From Fasciola hepatica (Eukaryota > Platyhelminthes > Trematoda > Plagiorchiida > Fasciolidae), in assembly GCA_948099385.1 (NCBI GenBank), contig CANUEZ040000191.1:7750001-7814000 (forward strand): a stretch of 64,000 nucleotides of DNA. Reading direction: 5' to 3'. Below the pieces are notes generated by a model, which saw only the letters and a list, made by a program, of their open reading frames with translations, ran no database searches and was not told the DNA's origin. This document shows, piece after piece, positions 14,397 through 28,401 of this stretch. The translations under genes were made by a program, and so were the position numbers. Numbering within the stretch: the stretch's first letter is position 1; each line of letters starts with the position of its first letter.

Positions 14397-17300
14397 GGGC
14401 CTAAGTAAAACCAAGGCATTCCCTTATGAACAATCCCCACACAGATTACTCATACAATGCAACAGAGCAGTAGCAGAGTAGATTTGTATTATATGATTCT
14501 CCATGCAGCTTGAACACTGAACTGACCATTGAAAATTATGGAAGCACGGTACAGCTGTTTGATCCGCTAAGGGAATCATGAGCATTGCACATGGACAGAG
14601 CCCACACGGGGACACGAACAAGGGTTGGGGTGAACGAATGTCAGTCGAACACCCAAACCACAAGGCTATCCGATATGGGTCTCAACGCTTTGTTCAACAT
14701 ATACACTACATGATATAGCACAATCCCCAAATTGGATTCGGCTTTCGCTTTCGCTTTGAACGGTAACAACCAAATTCTCGCACACCGATCCAATCCTATG
14801 TTCCATCACTTCTCCATTTATGGGCCTAAGTAAAACCAAGGCATTCCCTTATGAACAATCCCCACACAGATTGGTCATACAATGCAATAGAGCAGTAGCA
14901 GAGTAGATTTGTATTATATGATTCTCCATGCAGCTTGAACAATGAACTGACCATTGAAAATGATGGAAGCATTGTACAGCTGTTTGATCCGCTAAGGGAA
15001 TCATGAGCATTGCACATGGACAGAGCCCACACGGGGACACGAACAAGGGTTGGGGTGAACGAATGTCAGTCGAACACCCAGACCACAAGGCTATCCGATA
15101 TGGGTCTGAACGCTTTGTTCAACATATACACTACATGATATAGCACAATCCCCAAATTGGCTTCGGCCTCCGCATTAGCTTTGAACGGTAACAACCAAAT
15201 TCTCGCACACCGATCCAATCCTATGTTCCATCAATTCTCTATTTATGGGCCTAAGTAAAACCAAGGCATTCGCCTTATGAAAAATGCACACAGATTACTC
15301 ATACAATGCAATAGAGCAGTAGCAGAGTAGATTTGTATTATATGATTCTCCATGCAGCTTGAACACTGAACTGACCATTGAAAATTATGGAAGCACTGTA
15401 CAGCTGTTTGATCCGCTAAGGGAATCATGAGCATTGCACATGGACAGAGCCCACACGGGGACACAAACAAGGGTTGGGGTGAACGAATGTCAGTCGAACA
15501 CCCAAATCACAAGGCTATCCGATATGGGTCTCAACGCTTTGTTCAACATATACAATACATGATATAGCACAATCCCCAAATTGGATTCGGCTTTCGCTTT
15601 CATTTTCAACGGTAACAATCAATTTCTCGCACACCGATCCAATCCTATGTTCCATCACTTCTCCATTTATGGGTATAAGTAAAACCAAGGCATTCCCTTA
15701 TGAACAATCCCCACACAGATTACTCATACAATGCAAAAGAGCAGTAGCAGAGTAGATTTGTATAATATGATTCTCCATGCAGCTTGAACACTGAACTGAC
15801 CATTGAAAATTATGGAAGCACTGTACAGCTGTTTGATCCGCTAAGGGAATCATGAGCATTGCACATGGACAGAGCCCACAAGGGGACACGAACAAGGGTT
15901 GGGGTGAACGAATGTCAGTCGAACACCCAAACCACAAGGCTATCCGATATGGGTCTGAACGCTTTGTTCAACATATACACTACATGATATAGCATAATCC
16001 CCAAATTGGCTTCGGCTTTCGCTTTCGCTTTGAACGGTAACAACCAAATTCTCGCACACCGATCCAATCATATGTTCCATCACTTCTCTATTTATGGGCC
16101 TAAGTAAAACCAAGGCATTCCCTTATGAACAATCCACACAGATTGCTCATACAATACAATAGAGCAGTAGCAGTGTAGATTTGTATAATATGATTCTCCA
16201 TGCAGCTTGAACACTGAACTGACCATTGAAAATGATGGAAGCACTGTACAGCTGTTTGATCCGCTAAGGGAATCATGAGCATTGCACATGGACAGAGCCC
16301 GCACGGGGACACGAACAAGGGTTGGGGTGAACGAATGTCAGTCGAACACCCAAACCACAAGGCTATCCCATATGGGTCTGAACGCTTTGTTCAACATATA
16401 CACTACATGATATAGCACAATCCCCAAATTGGCTTCGGCCTCCGCATTAGCTTTGAACGGTAACAACGAAATTCTCGCACACCGATCCAATCCTATGTTC
16501 CATCAATTCTCTATTTATGGGCCTAAGTAAAACCAAGGCATTCGCCTTATGAACAATGCACACAGATTACTCATACAATGCAATAGAGCAGTAGCAGAGT
16601 AGATTTGTATAATATGATTCTCCATGCAGCTTGAACACTGAACTGACCATTGAAAATGATGGAAGCACTGTAGAGCTGTTTGATCCGCTAAGGGAATCAT
16701 GAGCATTGCACATGGACAGAGCCCACACGGGGACACGAACAAGGGTTGGGGTGAACGAATGTCAGTCGAACACCCAAACCACAAGGCTATCCGATATGGG
16801 TCTGAACGCTTTGTTCAACATATACACTACATGATATAGCACAATCCCCAAATTGGCTTCGGCCTCCGCATTAGCTTTGAACGGTAACAACCAAATTCTC
16901 GCACACCGATCCAATCCTATGTTCCATCACTTCTCTATTTATGGGCCTAAGTAAAACCAAGGCATTCGCCTTATGAACAATGCACACAGATTACTCATAC
17001 AATGCAATAGAGCAGTAGCAGAGTAGATTTGTATTATATGATTCTCCATGCAGCTTGAACACTGAACTGACCATTGAAAATTATGGAAGCACTGTACAGC
17101 TGTTTGATCCGCTAAGGGAATCATGAGCATTGCACATGGACAGAGCCCACACGGGGACACGAACAAGGGTTGGGGTGAACGAACGTCAGTCGAACACCCA
17201 AACCACAAGGCTATCCGATATGGGTCTCAACGCTTTGTTCAACATATACACTACATGATATAGCACAATCCCCAAATTGGCTTCGGCCTCCGCATTATCT

Positions 17301-19062
17301 TTGAACGGTAACAACCAAATTCTCGCACACCGATCCAATCCTATGTTCCATCACTTCTCTATTTATGGGCCTAAGTAAAACCAGGGCATTCCCTTATGAA
17401 CAATCCCCACACAGATTGCTCATACAATGCAACAGAGCAGTAGCAGAGTAGATTTGTATAATATGATTCTCCATGCAGCTTGAACACTGAACTGACCATT
17501 GAAAATTATGGAAGCACTGTACAGCTGTTTGATCCGCTAAGGGAATCATGAGCATTGCACATGGACAGAGCCCACACGGGGACACGAACAAGGGTTGGGG
17601 TGAACGAATGTCAGTCGAACACCCAAATCACAAGGCTATCCGATATGGGTCTCAACGCTTTGTTCAACATATACAATACATGATATAGCACAATCCCCAA
17701 AATGGATTCGGCTTTCGCTTTCATTTTCAACGGTAACAATCAATTTCTCGCACACCGATCCAATCCTATGTTCCATCACTTCTCCATTTATGGGCCTATG
17801 TAAAACCAAGGCATTCCCTTATGAACAATCCACACAGATTACTCATACAATGCAATAGAGCAGTAGCAGAGTAGATTTGTATAATATGATTCTCCATGCA
17901 GCTTGAACACTGAACTGACCATTGAAAATGATGGAAGCACTGTACAGTTGTTTGATCCGCTAAGGGAATCATGAGCATTGCACATGGACAGAGCCCACAC
18001 GGGGACACGAACAAGGGTTTGGGTGAACGAACGTCAGTCGAACACCCAAACTACAAGGCTATCCCATATGGGTCTCAACGCTTTGTTCAACATATACAAT
18101 ACATGATATAGCACAATCCCCAAATTGGCTTCGGCCTCCGCATTAGCTTTGAACGGTAACAACCAAATTCTCGCACACCGATCCAATCCTATGTTCCATC
18201 ACTTCTCTATTTATGGGCCTAAGTAAAACCAAGGCATTCCCTTATGAACAATCCACACAGATTGCTCATACAATGCAATAGAGCAGTAGCAGTGTAGATT
18301 TGTATAATATGATTCTCCATGCAGCTTGAACACTGAACTGACCATTGAAAATTATGGAAGCACTGTACAGCTGTTTGATCCGCTAAGGGAATCATGAGCA
18401 TTGCACATGGACAGAGCCCGCACGGGGACACGAACAAGGGTTGGGGTGAACGAATGTCAGTCGAACACCCAAACCACAAGGCTATCCGATATGGGTCTGA
18501 ACGCTTTGTTCAACATATACACTACATGATATAGCACAATCCCCAAATTGGCTTCGGCCTCCGCATTAGCTTTGAACGGTAACAACGAAATTCTCGCTCA
18601 CCGATCCAATCCTATGTTCCATCAATTCTCTATTTATGGGCCTAATTAAAACCAAGGCATTCCCTTATGAACAATCCCCACACAGATTGCTCATACAATG
18701 CAATAGAGCAGTAGCAGAGTAGATTTGTATAATATGATTCTCCATGCAGCTTGAACACTGAACTGACCATTGAAAATGATGGAAGCACTGTACAGCTGTT
18801 TGATCCGCTAAGGGAATCATGAGCATTGCACATGGACAGAGCCCACACGGGGACACGATCAAGGGTTGGGGTGAATGAAAGTCAGTCGAACACCCAAACC
18901 ACAAGGCTATCCGATATGGGTCTCACCGCTTTGTTCAACATATACAATACATGATATAGCACAATCCCCCAATTGGCATCGGCCTCCGCATTAGCTTTGA
19001 ACGTTAACAACGAAATTCTCGCACACCGATCCAATCCTATGTTCCATCAATTCTCTATTTAT
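14397..19062. repeat. Block with 424-bp GCCTTATG-type monomers
   Basis: Units 15247, 16519 and 16943 (and later 19063 and 21609) carry ATTCGCCTTATG followed by AATGCACACAG in place of ATTCCCTTATG and AATCCACACAG, making them 424 bp. Units 15247 and 17367 share CATTTTCAACGGTAAC, and 15671 starts with the aberrant GGGTATAAG. Type B units first become frequent here (13972, 14822, 16096, 16519, 16943, 17792, 18215, 18638). The GAACGAACGTCAG variant first appears in the unit starting at 16943. The block holds no gene or insertion. Confidence 0.8.
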
Positions 19063-22000
19063 GGGCCTAAGTAAAACCAAGGCATTCGCCTTATGAACAA
19101 TGCACACAGATTACTCATACAATGCAATAGAGCAGTAGCAGAGTAGATTTGTATTATATGATTCTCCATGCAGCTTGAACACTGAACTGACCATTGAAAA
19201 TTATGGAAGCACTGTAGAGCTGTTTGATCCGCTAAGGGAATCATGAGCATTGCACATGGACAGAGCCCACACGGGGACACGATCAAGGGTTGGGGTGAAC
19301 GAACGTCAGTCGAACACCCAAACCACAAGGCTATCCGATATGGGTCTGAACGCTTTGTTCAACATATACACTACATGATATAGCACAATCCCCAAATTGG
19401 CTGCGGCTTTCGCTTTCGCTTTGAACGGTAACAACCAAATTCTCGCACACCGATCCAATCCTATGTTCCATCACTTCTCTATTTATGGGCCTAAGTAAAA
19501 CCGAGGCATTCCCTTATGAACAATCCCCACACAGATTGCTCATACAATGCAATAGAGCAGTAGCAGAGTAGATTTGTATAATATGATTCTCCATGCAGCT
19601 TGAACACTGAACTGACCATTGAAAATGATGGAAGCACTGTACAGCTGTTTGATCCGCTAAGGGAATCATGAGCATTGCACATGGACAGAGCCCACACGGG
19701 GACACGAACAAGGGTTGGGGTGAACGATTGTCAGTCGAACACCCAAACCACAAGGCTATCCGATATGGGTCTCAACGCTTTGTTCAACATATACACTACA
19801 TGATATAGCATAATCCCCAAATTGGCTTCGGCTTTCGCTTTCGCTTTGAACGGTAACAACGAAATTCTCGCACACCGATCCAATCCTATGTTCCATCACT
19901 TCTCTATTTATGGGCCTAAGTAAAACCGAGGCATTCCCTTATGAACAATCCACACAGATTACTCATACAATGCAATAGAGCAGTAGCAGAGTAGATTTGT
20001 ATAATATGATTCTCCATGCAGCTTGAACACTGAACTGACCATTGAAAATGATGGAAGCACTGTACAGCTGTTTGATCCGCTAAGGGAATCATGAGCGCTG
20101 CACATGGACAGAGCCCACACGGGGACACGAACAAGGGTTGGGGTGAACGAATGTCAGTCAAACACCCAAACCACAAGGCTATCCCATATGGGTCTCAACG
20201 ATTTGTTCAACATATACACTACATGATATAGCACAATCCCCAAATTGGCTTCGGCCTCCGCATTAGGTTTGAACGTTAACAACGAAATTCTCGCACACCG
20301 ATCCAATCCTATGTTCCATCACTTCTCTATTTATGGGCCTAAGTAAAACCAAGGCATTCCCTTATGAACAATCCCGACACAGATTGCTCATACAATGCAA
20401 CAGAGCAGTAGCAGAGTAGATTTGTATAATATGATTCTCCATGCAGCTTGAACACTGAACTGACCATTGAAAATGATGGAAGCACTGTACAGCTGTTTGA
20501 TCCGCTAAGGGAATCATGAGCATTGCACATGGACAGAGCCCACACGGAGACACGAACAAGGGTTGGGGTGAACGAATGTCAGTCGAACACCCAAACCACA
20601 AGGCTATCCGATATGGGTCTCAACGCTTTGTTCAACATTTACAATACATGATATAGCACAATCCCCAAATTGGCTTCGGCCTACGCATTAGCTTTGAACA
20701 GGAACAACCAAATTCTCGCACACCGATCCAATCCTATGTTCCATCACTTCTCTATTCATGGGCCTAAGTAAAACCAAGGCATTCCCTTATGAACAATCCA
20801 CACACAGATTGCTCATACAATGCAATAGAGCAGTAGCAGAGTAGATTTGTATAATATGATTCTCCATGCAGCTTGAACACTGAACTGACCATTGAAAATG
20901 ATGGAAGCACGGTACAGCTTTTTGATCCGCTAAGGGAATCATGAGCATTGCACATGGACAGAGCCCACACGGGGACACGAACAAGGGTTGGGTTGAACGA
21001 ATGTCAGTCGAACACCCAAACCACAAGGCTATCCCATATGGGTCTCAACGGATTGTTCAACATATACAATACATGATATAGCACAATCCCCAAATTGGCT
21101 TCGGATTTCGCTTTCGCTTTGAACGGTAACAACCAAATTCTCGCACACCGATCCAATCCTATGTTCCATCAATTCTCTATTTATGGGCCTAAGTAAAACC
21201 AAGGCATTCCCTTATGAACAATCCCCAACAGATTGCTCATACAATGCAATAGAGCAGTAGCAGAGTACATTTGTATAATATGATTCTCCATGCAGCTTGA
21301 ACACTGAACTGACCATTGAAAATGATGGAAGCACTGTACAGCTGTTTGATCCGCTAAGGGAATCATGAGCATTGCACATGGACAGAGCCCACACGGGGAC
21401 ACGATCAAGGGTTGGGGTGAATGAATGTCAGTCGAACACCCAAACCACAAGGCTATCCGATATGGGTCTCACCGCTTTGTTCAACATATACAATACATGA
21501 TATAGCACAATCCCCAAATGGGCTTCGGCTTTCGCTTTCGCTTTGAACGTTAACAACGAAATTCTCGCACACCGATCCAATCCTATGTTCCATCACTTCT
21601 CTATTCATGGGCCTAAGTAAAACCAAGGCATTCGCCTTATGAACAATGCACACAGATTACTCATACAATGCAATAGAGCAGTAGCAGAGTAGATTTGTAT
21701 AATATGATTCTCCATGCAGCTTGAACACTGAACTGACCATTGAAAATTATGGAAGCACTGTAGAGCTGGTTGATCCGCTAAGGGAATCATGAGCATTGCA
21801 CATGGACAGAGCCCACACGGGGACACGAACAAGGGTTGGGGTGAACGAACGTCAGTCGAACACCCAAACCACAAGGCTATCCGATATGGGTCTCAACGCT
21901 TTGTTCAACATATACAATACATGATATAGCACAATCCCCAAATTGGCTGCGGCTTTCGCTTTCGCTTTGAACGGTAACAACCAAATTCTCGCACACCGAT

Positions 22001-22880
22001 CCAATCCTATGTTCCATCACTTCTCTATTTATGGGCCTAAGTAAAACCGAGGCATTCCCTTATGAACAATCCCCACACAGATTGCTCATACAATGCAATA
22101 GAGCAGTAGCAGAGTAGATTTGTATAATATGATTCTCCATGCAGCTTGAACACTGAACTGACCATTGAAAATGATGGAAGCACTGTACAGCTGTTTGATC
22201 CGCTAAGGGAATCATGAGCATTGCACATGGACAGAGCCCACACGGGGACACGAACAAGGGTTGGGGTGAACGATTGTCAGTCGAACACCCAAACCACAAG
22301 GCTATCCGATATGGGTCTCAACGCTTTGTTCAACATATACACTACATGATATAGCATAATCCCCAAATTGGCTTCGGCTTTCGCTTTCGCTTTGAACGGT
22401 AACAACGAAATTCTCGCACACCGATCCAATCCTATGTTCCATCACTTCTCTATTTATGGGCCTAAGTAAAACCGAGGCATTCCCTTATGAACAATCCACA
22501 CAGATTACTCATACAATGCAATAGAGCAGTAGCAGAGTAGATTTGTATAATATGATTCTCCATGCAGCTTGAACACTGAACTGACCATTGAAAATTATGG
22601 AAGCACTGTACAGCTGTTTGATCCGCTAAGGGAATCATGAGCATTGCACATGGACAGAGCCCACACGGGGACACGAACAAGGGTTGGGGTGAACGAATGT
22701 CAGTCAAACACCCAAACCACAAGGCTATCCCATATGGGTCTCAACGATTTGTTCAACATATACACTACATGATATAGCACAATCCCCAAATTGGCTTCGG
22801 CCTCCGCATTAACTTTGAACGGTAACAACCAAATTCTCGCACACCGATCCAATCCTATGTTCCATCAATTCTCTATTTAT
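19063..22880. repeat. Trimer segment present twice, 2,546 bp apart
   Basis: Units starting 19063, 19487 and 19912 correspond one-to-one with 21609, 22033 and 22458, each exactly 2,546 bp (six units) downstream. Shared diagnostic variants are ATTCGCCTTATG with a TGTAGAGCTG change in the first unit, AACCGAGGCATTCCC with GAACGATTGTCAG in the second, and AACCGAGGC with GTCAGTCAAACACCC in the third. The next pair (20335 and 22881) shares GCAACAGAGCAG but then diverges. There 22881 acquires the GGTACAGCTTTTTGATCC and GGTTGAACG features of unit 20760, which marks a recombination point. Confidence 0.85.
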
Positions 22881-23730
22881 GGGCCTAAGTAAAACCAAGG
22901 CATTCGCTTATCAACAATCCCCACACAGATTGCTCATACAATGCAACAGAGCAGTAGCAGAGTAGATTTGTATAATATGATTCTCCATGCAGCTTGAACA
23001 CTGAACTGACCATTGAAAATTATGGAAGCACGGTACAGCTTTTTGATCCGCTAAGGGAATCATGAGCATTGCACATGGACAGAGCCCACACGGGGACACG
23101 AACAAGGATTGGGTTGAACGAATGTCAGTCGAACACCCAAACCACAAGGCTATCCGATATGGGTCTCAACGCATTGTTCAACATATACACAACATGATAT
23201 AGCACAATCCCCAAATTGGATTCGGATTTCGCTTTCGCTTTGAACGGTAACAACCAAATTCTCGCACACCGATCCAATCGTATGTTCGATCAATTCTCTA
23301 TTTATGGGCCTAAGTAAAACCAAGGCATTCCCTTATGAACAATCCCCACACAGATTGCTCATACAATGCAATAGAGCAGTAGCAGAGTAGATTTGTATTA
23401 TATGATTCTCCATGCAGCTTGAACACTGAACTGACCATTGAAAATGATGGAAGCACTGTACAGCTGTTTGATCCGCTAAGGGAATCATAAGCATTGCACA
23501 TGGACAGAGCCCACACGGGGACACGAACAAGGGTTGGGGTGAACGAATGTCAGTCGAACACCCAAACCACAAGGCTATCCGATATGGGTCTCAACGCTTT
23601 GTTCAACATATACACTACATGATATAGCATAATCCCCAAATTGGCTTCGGCTTTCGCTTTCGCTTTGAACGGTAACAACCAAATTCTCGCACACCGATCC
23701 AATCCTATGTTCCATCACTTCTCTATTTAT

Positions 23731-25925
23731 GGGCCTAAGTAAAACCAAGGCATTCCCTTATGAACAATCCCCACACAGATTGCTCATACAATGCAATAGA
23801 GCAGTAGCAGAGTAGATTTGTATAATATGATTCTCCATGCAGCTTGAACACTGAACTGACCATTGAAAATTATGGAAGCACTGTACAGCTGTTTGATCCG
23901 CTAAGGGAATCATGAGCATTGCACATGGACAGAGCCCACACGGGGACACGAACAAGGGTTGGGGTGAACGAATGTCAGTCGAACACCCAAACCACAAGGC
24001 TATCCGATATGGGTCTCAACGCTTTGTTCAACATATACACTACATGATATAGCACAATCCCCAAATTGGCTTCGGCCTCCGCATTAGCTTTGAACGGTAA
24101 CAACGAAATTCTCGCACACCGATCCAATCCTATGTTCCATCAATTCTCTATTTATGGGCCTAAGTAAAACCAAGGCATTTCCTTATGAACAATCCCCACA
24201 CCGATTGCTCATACAATGCAATAGAGCAGTAGCAGAGTAGATTTGTATAATGTGATTCTCCATGCAGCTTGAACACTGAACTGACCATTGAAAATGATGG
24301 AAGCACTGTACAGCTGTTTGATCCGCTAAGGGAATCATGAGCATTGCACATGGACAGAGCCCACACGGGGACACGATCAAGGGTTGGGGTGAACGAACGT
24401 CAGTCGAACACCCAAACCACAAGGCTATCCGATATGGGTCTGAACGATTTGTTCAACATATACAATACATGATATAGCACAATCACCAAATTGGCTTCGG
24501 CCTCCGCATTAGCTTTGAACAGGAACAACAAAATTCTCGCACACCGATCCAATCCTATGTTCCATCACTTCTCTATTCATGGGCCTAAGTAAAACCAAGG
24601 CATTCCCTTATGAACAATCCACACACAGATTACTCATACAATGCAATAGAGCAGTAGCAGAGTAGATTTGTATTATATGATTCTCCATGCAGCTTGAACA
24701 CTGAACTGACCATTGAAAATGATGGAAGCACTGTACAGCTGTTTGATCCGCTAAGGGAATCATAAGCATTGCACATGGACAGAGCCCACACGGGGACACG
24801 AACAAGGGTTGGGGTGAACGAATGTCAGTCGAACACCCAAACCACAAGGCTATCCGATATGGGTCTCAACGCTTTGTTCAACATATACACTACATGATAT
24901 AGCATAATCCCCAAATTGGCTTCGGCCTCCGCATTAGCTTTGAACGGTAACAACCAAATTCTCGCACACCGATCCAATCCTATGTTCCATCACTTCTCTA
25001 TTTATGGGCCTAAGTAAAACCAAGGCATTCCCTTATGAACAATCCCCACACAGATTGCTCATACAATGCAATAGAGCAGTAGCAGAGTAGATTTGTATAA
25101 TATGATTCTCCATGCAGCTTGAACACTGAACTGACCATTGAAAATTATGGAAGCACTGTACAGCTGTTTGATCCGCTAAGGGAATCATGAGCATTGCACA
25201 TGGACAGAGCCCACACGGGGACACGAACAAGGGTTGGGGTGAACGAATGTCAGTCGAACACCCAAACCACAAGGCTATCCGATATGGGTCTCAACGATTT
25301 GTTCAACATATACACTACATGATATAGCACAATCCCCAAATTGGCTTCGGCCTCCGCATTAGCTTTGAACGGTAACAACGAAATTCTCGCACACCGATCC
25401 AATCCTATGTTCCATCAATTCTCTATTTATGGGCCTAAGTAAAACCAAGGCATTTCCTTATGAACAATCCCCACACCGATTGCTCATACAATGCAATAGA
25501 GCAGTAGCAGAGTAGATTTGTATAATGTGATTCTCCATGCAGCTTGAACACTGAACTGACCATTGAAAATGATGGAAGCACTGTACAGCTGTTTGATCCG
25601 CTAAGGGAATCATGAGCATTGCACATGGACAGAGCCCACACGGGGACACGATCAAGGGTTGGGGTGAACGAACGTCAGTCGAACACCCAAACCACAAGGC
25701 TATCCGATATGGGTCTGAACGATTTGTTCAACATATACAATACATGATATAGCACAATCACCAAATTGGCTTCGGCCTCCGCATTAGCTTTGAACAGGAA
25801 CAACAAAATTCTCGCACACCGATCCAATCCTATGTTCCATCACTTCTCTATTCATGGGCCTAAGTAAAACCAAGGCATTCCCTTATGAACAATCCACACA
25901 CAGATTACTCATACAATGCAATAGA
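23731..25925. repeat. 1,275-bp (three-unit) tandem duplication
   Basis: The segment from about 23731 to 24650 is repeated at about 25006 to 25925 with an offset of 1,275 bp. Units 24156 and 25431 share four rare changes: GCATTTCCTTATG, CCCCACACCGATTG, GTATAATGTGATTC and ACACGATCAAGGG. Both are followed by CAATCACCAAATTGG and AACAGGAACAACAAAATTC. Similarity breaks down within unit 24581/25856, where the downstream copy switches to the GGTACAGCTTTTTGATCC subtype. Confidence 0.87.
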
Positions 25926-28401
25926 GCAGTAGCAGAGTAGATTTGTGTAATATGATTCTCCATGCAGCTTGAACACTGAACTGACCATTGAAAATGATGG
26001 AAGCACGGTACAGCTTTTTGATCCGCTAAGGGAATCATGAGCATTGCACATGGACAGAGCCCACACGGGGACACGAACAAGGGTTGGGTTGAACGATTGT
26101 CAGTCGAACACCCAAACCACAAGGCTATCCGATATGGGTCTCAACGCATTGTTCAACATATACACAACATGATATAGCACAATCCTCAAATTGGCTTCGG
26201 ATTTCGCTTTCGCTTTGAACGGTAACAACGAAATTCTCGCACACCGATCCAATCCTATGTTCGATCAATTCTCTATTTATGGGCCTAAGTAAAACCAAGG
26301 CATTCCCTTATGAACAATCCACACAGATTGCTCATACAATGCAATAGAGCAGTAGCAGAGTAGATTTGTATAATATGATTCTCCATGCAGCTTGAACACT
26401 GAACTGACCATTGAAAATGATGGAAGCACTGTACAGCTGTTTGATCCGCTAAGGGAATCATAAGCATTGCACATGGACAGAGCCCACACGGGGACACGAA
26501 CAAGGGTTGGGGTGAACGAATGTCAGTCGAACACCCAAACCACAAGGCTATCCGATATGGGTCTCAAAGCTTTGTTCAACATATACAATACATGATATAG
26601 CACAATCCCCAAATTGGCTTCGGCCTCCGCATTAGCTTTGAACTATAACAACGAACTTCTCGCACACCGATCCAATCCTATGTTCCATCACTTCTCTATT
26701 TATGGGCCTAAGTAAAACCAAGGCATTCCCTTATGAACAATCCACACAGATTACTCATACAATGCAATAGAGCAGTAGCAGAGTAGATTTGTGTAATATG
26801 ATTCTCCATGCAGCTTGAACACTGAACTGACCATTGAAAATGATGGAAGCACGGTACAGCTTTTTGATCCGCTAAGGGAATCATGAGCATTGCACATGGA
26901 CAGAGCCCACACGGGGACACGAACAAGGGTTGGGTTGACCGAATGTCAGTCGAACACCCAAACCACAAGGCTATCCGATATGGGTCTCAACGCTTTGTTC
27001 AACATATACACAACATGATATAGCACAATCCTCAAATTGGCTTCGGATTTCGCTTTCGCTTTGAACGGTAACAACCAAATTCTCGCACACCGATCCAATC
27101 CTATGTTCCATCACTTCTCTTTTTATGGGCCTAAGTAAAACCAAGGCATTCCCTTATGAACAATCCCCACACAGATTGCTCATACAATGCAATAGAGCAG
27201 TAGCAGAGTAGATTTGTATAATATGATTCTCCATGCAGCTTGAACACTGAACTGACCATTGAAAATTATGGAAGCACTGTACAGCTGTTTGATCCGCTAA
27301 GGGAATCATAAGCATTGCACATGGACAGAGCCCACACGGGGACACGAACAAGGGTTGGGGTGAACGAATGTCAGTCGAACACCCAAACCACAAGGCTATC
27401 CGATATGGGTCTCAAAGCTTTGTTCAACATATACACTACATGATATAGCACAATCCCCAAATTGGCTTCGGCCTCCGCATTAGCTTTGAACGGTAACAAC
27501 GAACTTCTCGCACACCGATCCAATCCTATGTTCCATCAATTCTCTATTTATGGGCCTAAGTAAAACCAAGGCATTCCCTTATGAACAATCCCCACACAGA
27601 TTACTCATACAATGCAATAGAGGAGTAGCAGAGTAGATTTGTATAATATGATTCTCCATGCAGCTTGAACACTGAACTGACCATTGAAAATGATGGAAGC
27701 ACGGTACAGCTTTTTGATCCGCTAAGGGAATCATGAGCATTGCACATGGACAGAGCCCACACGGGGACACGAACAAGGGTTGGGTTGAACGAATGTCAGT
27801 CGAACACCCAAACCACAAGGCTATCCGATATGGGTCTCAACGCATTGTTCAACATATACACAACATGATATAGCACAATCCTCAAATTGGCTTCGGATTT
27901 CGCTTTCGCTTTGAACGGTAACAACCAAATTCTCGCACACCGATCCAATCCTATGTTCGATCAATTCTCTATTTATGGGCCTAAGTAAAACCAAGGCATT
28001 CCCTTATGAACAATCCCCACACAGATTGCTCATAAAATGCAATAGAGCAGTAGCAGAGTAGATTTGTATAATATGATTCTCCATGCAGCTTGAACACTGA
28101 ACTGACCATTGAAAATGATGGAAGCACTGTACAGCTGTTTGATCCGCTAAGGGAATCATAAGCATTGCACATGGACAGAGCCCACACGGGGACACGAACA
28201 AGGGTTGGGGTGAACGAATGTCAGTCGAACACCCAAACCACAAGGCTATCCGATATGGGTCTCAAAGCTTTGTTCAACATATACACTACATGATAGAGCC
28301 CAATCCCCAAATCGGCTTCGGCCTCCGCATTAGCTTTGAACGGTAACAACGAACTTCTCGCACACCGATCCAATCCTATGTTCCATCACTTCTCTATTTA
28401 T
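25856..28401. repeat. Dimer HOR block, about 848-850 bp
   Basis: Alternate units starting 25856, 26704 and 27552 carry GCACGGTACAGCTTTTTGATCC-type variation, GGGTTGGGTTG and GGATTTCGC. Their partners starting 26281, 27127 and 27977 carry GGAATCATAAGCATTGC and GAACTTCTCGC. This gives three consecutive dimers. The first-type unit is also found at 20760, 22881, 29252 and 32224, so it has been redeployed in other HOR contexts. Confidence 0.82.
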
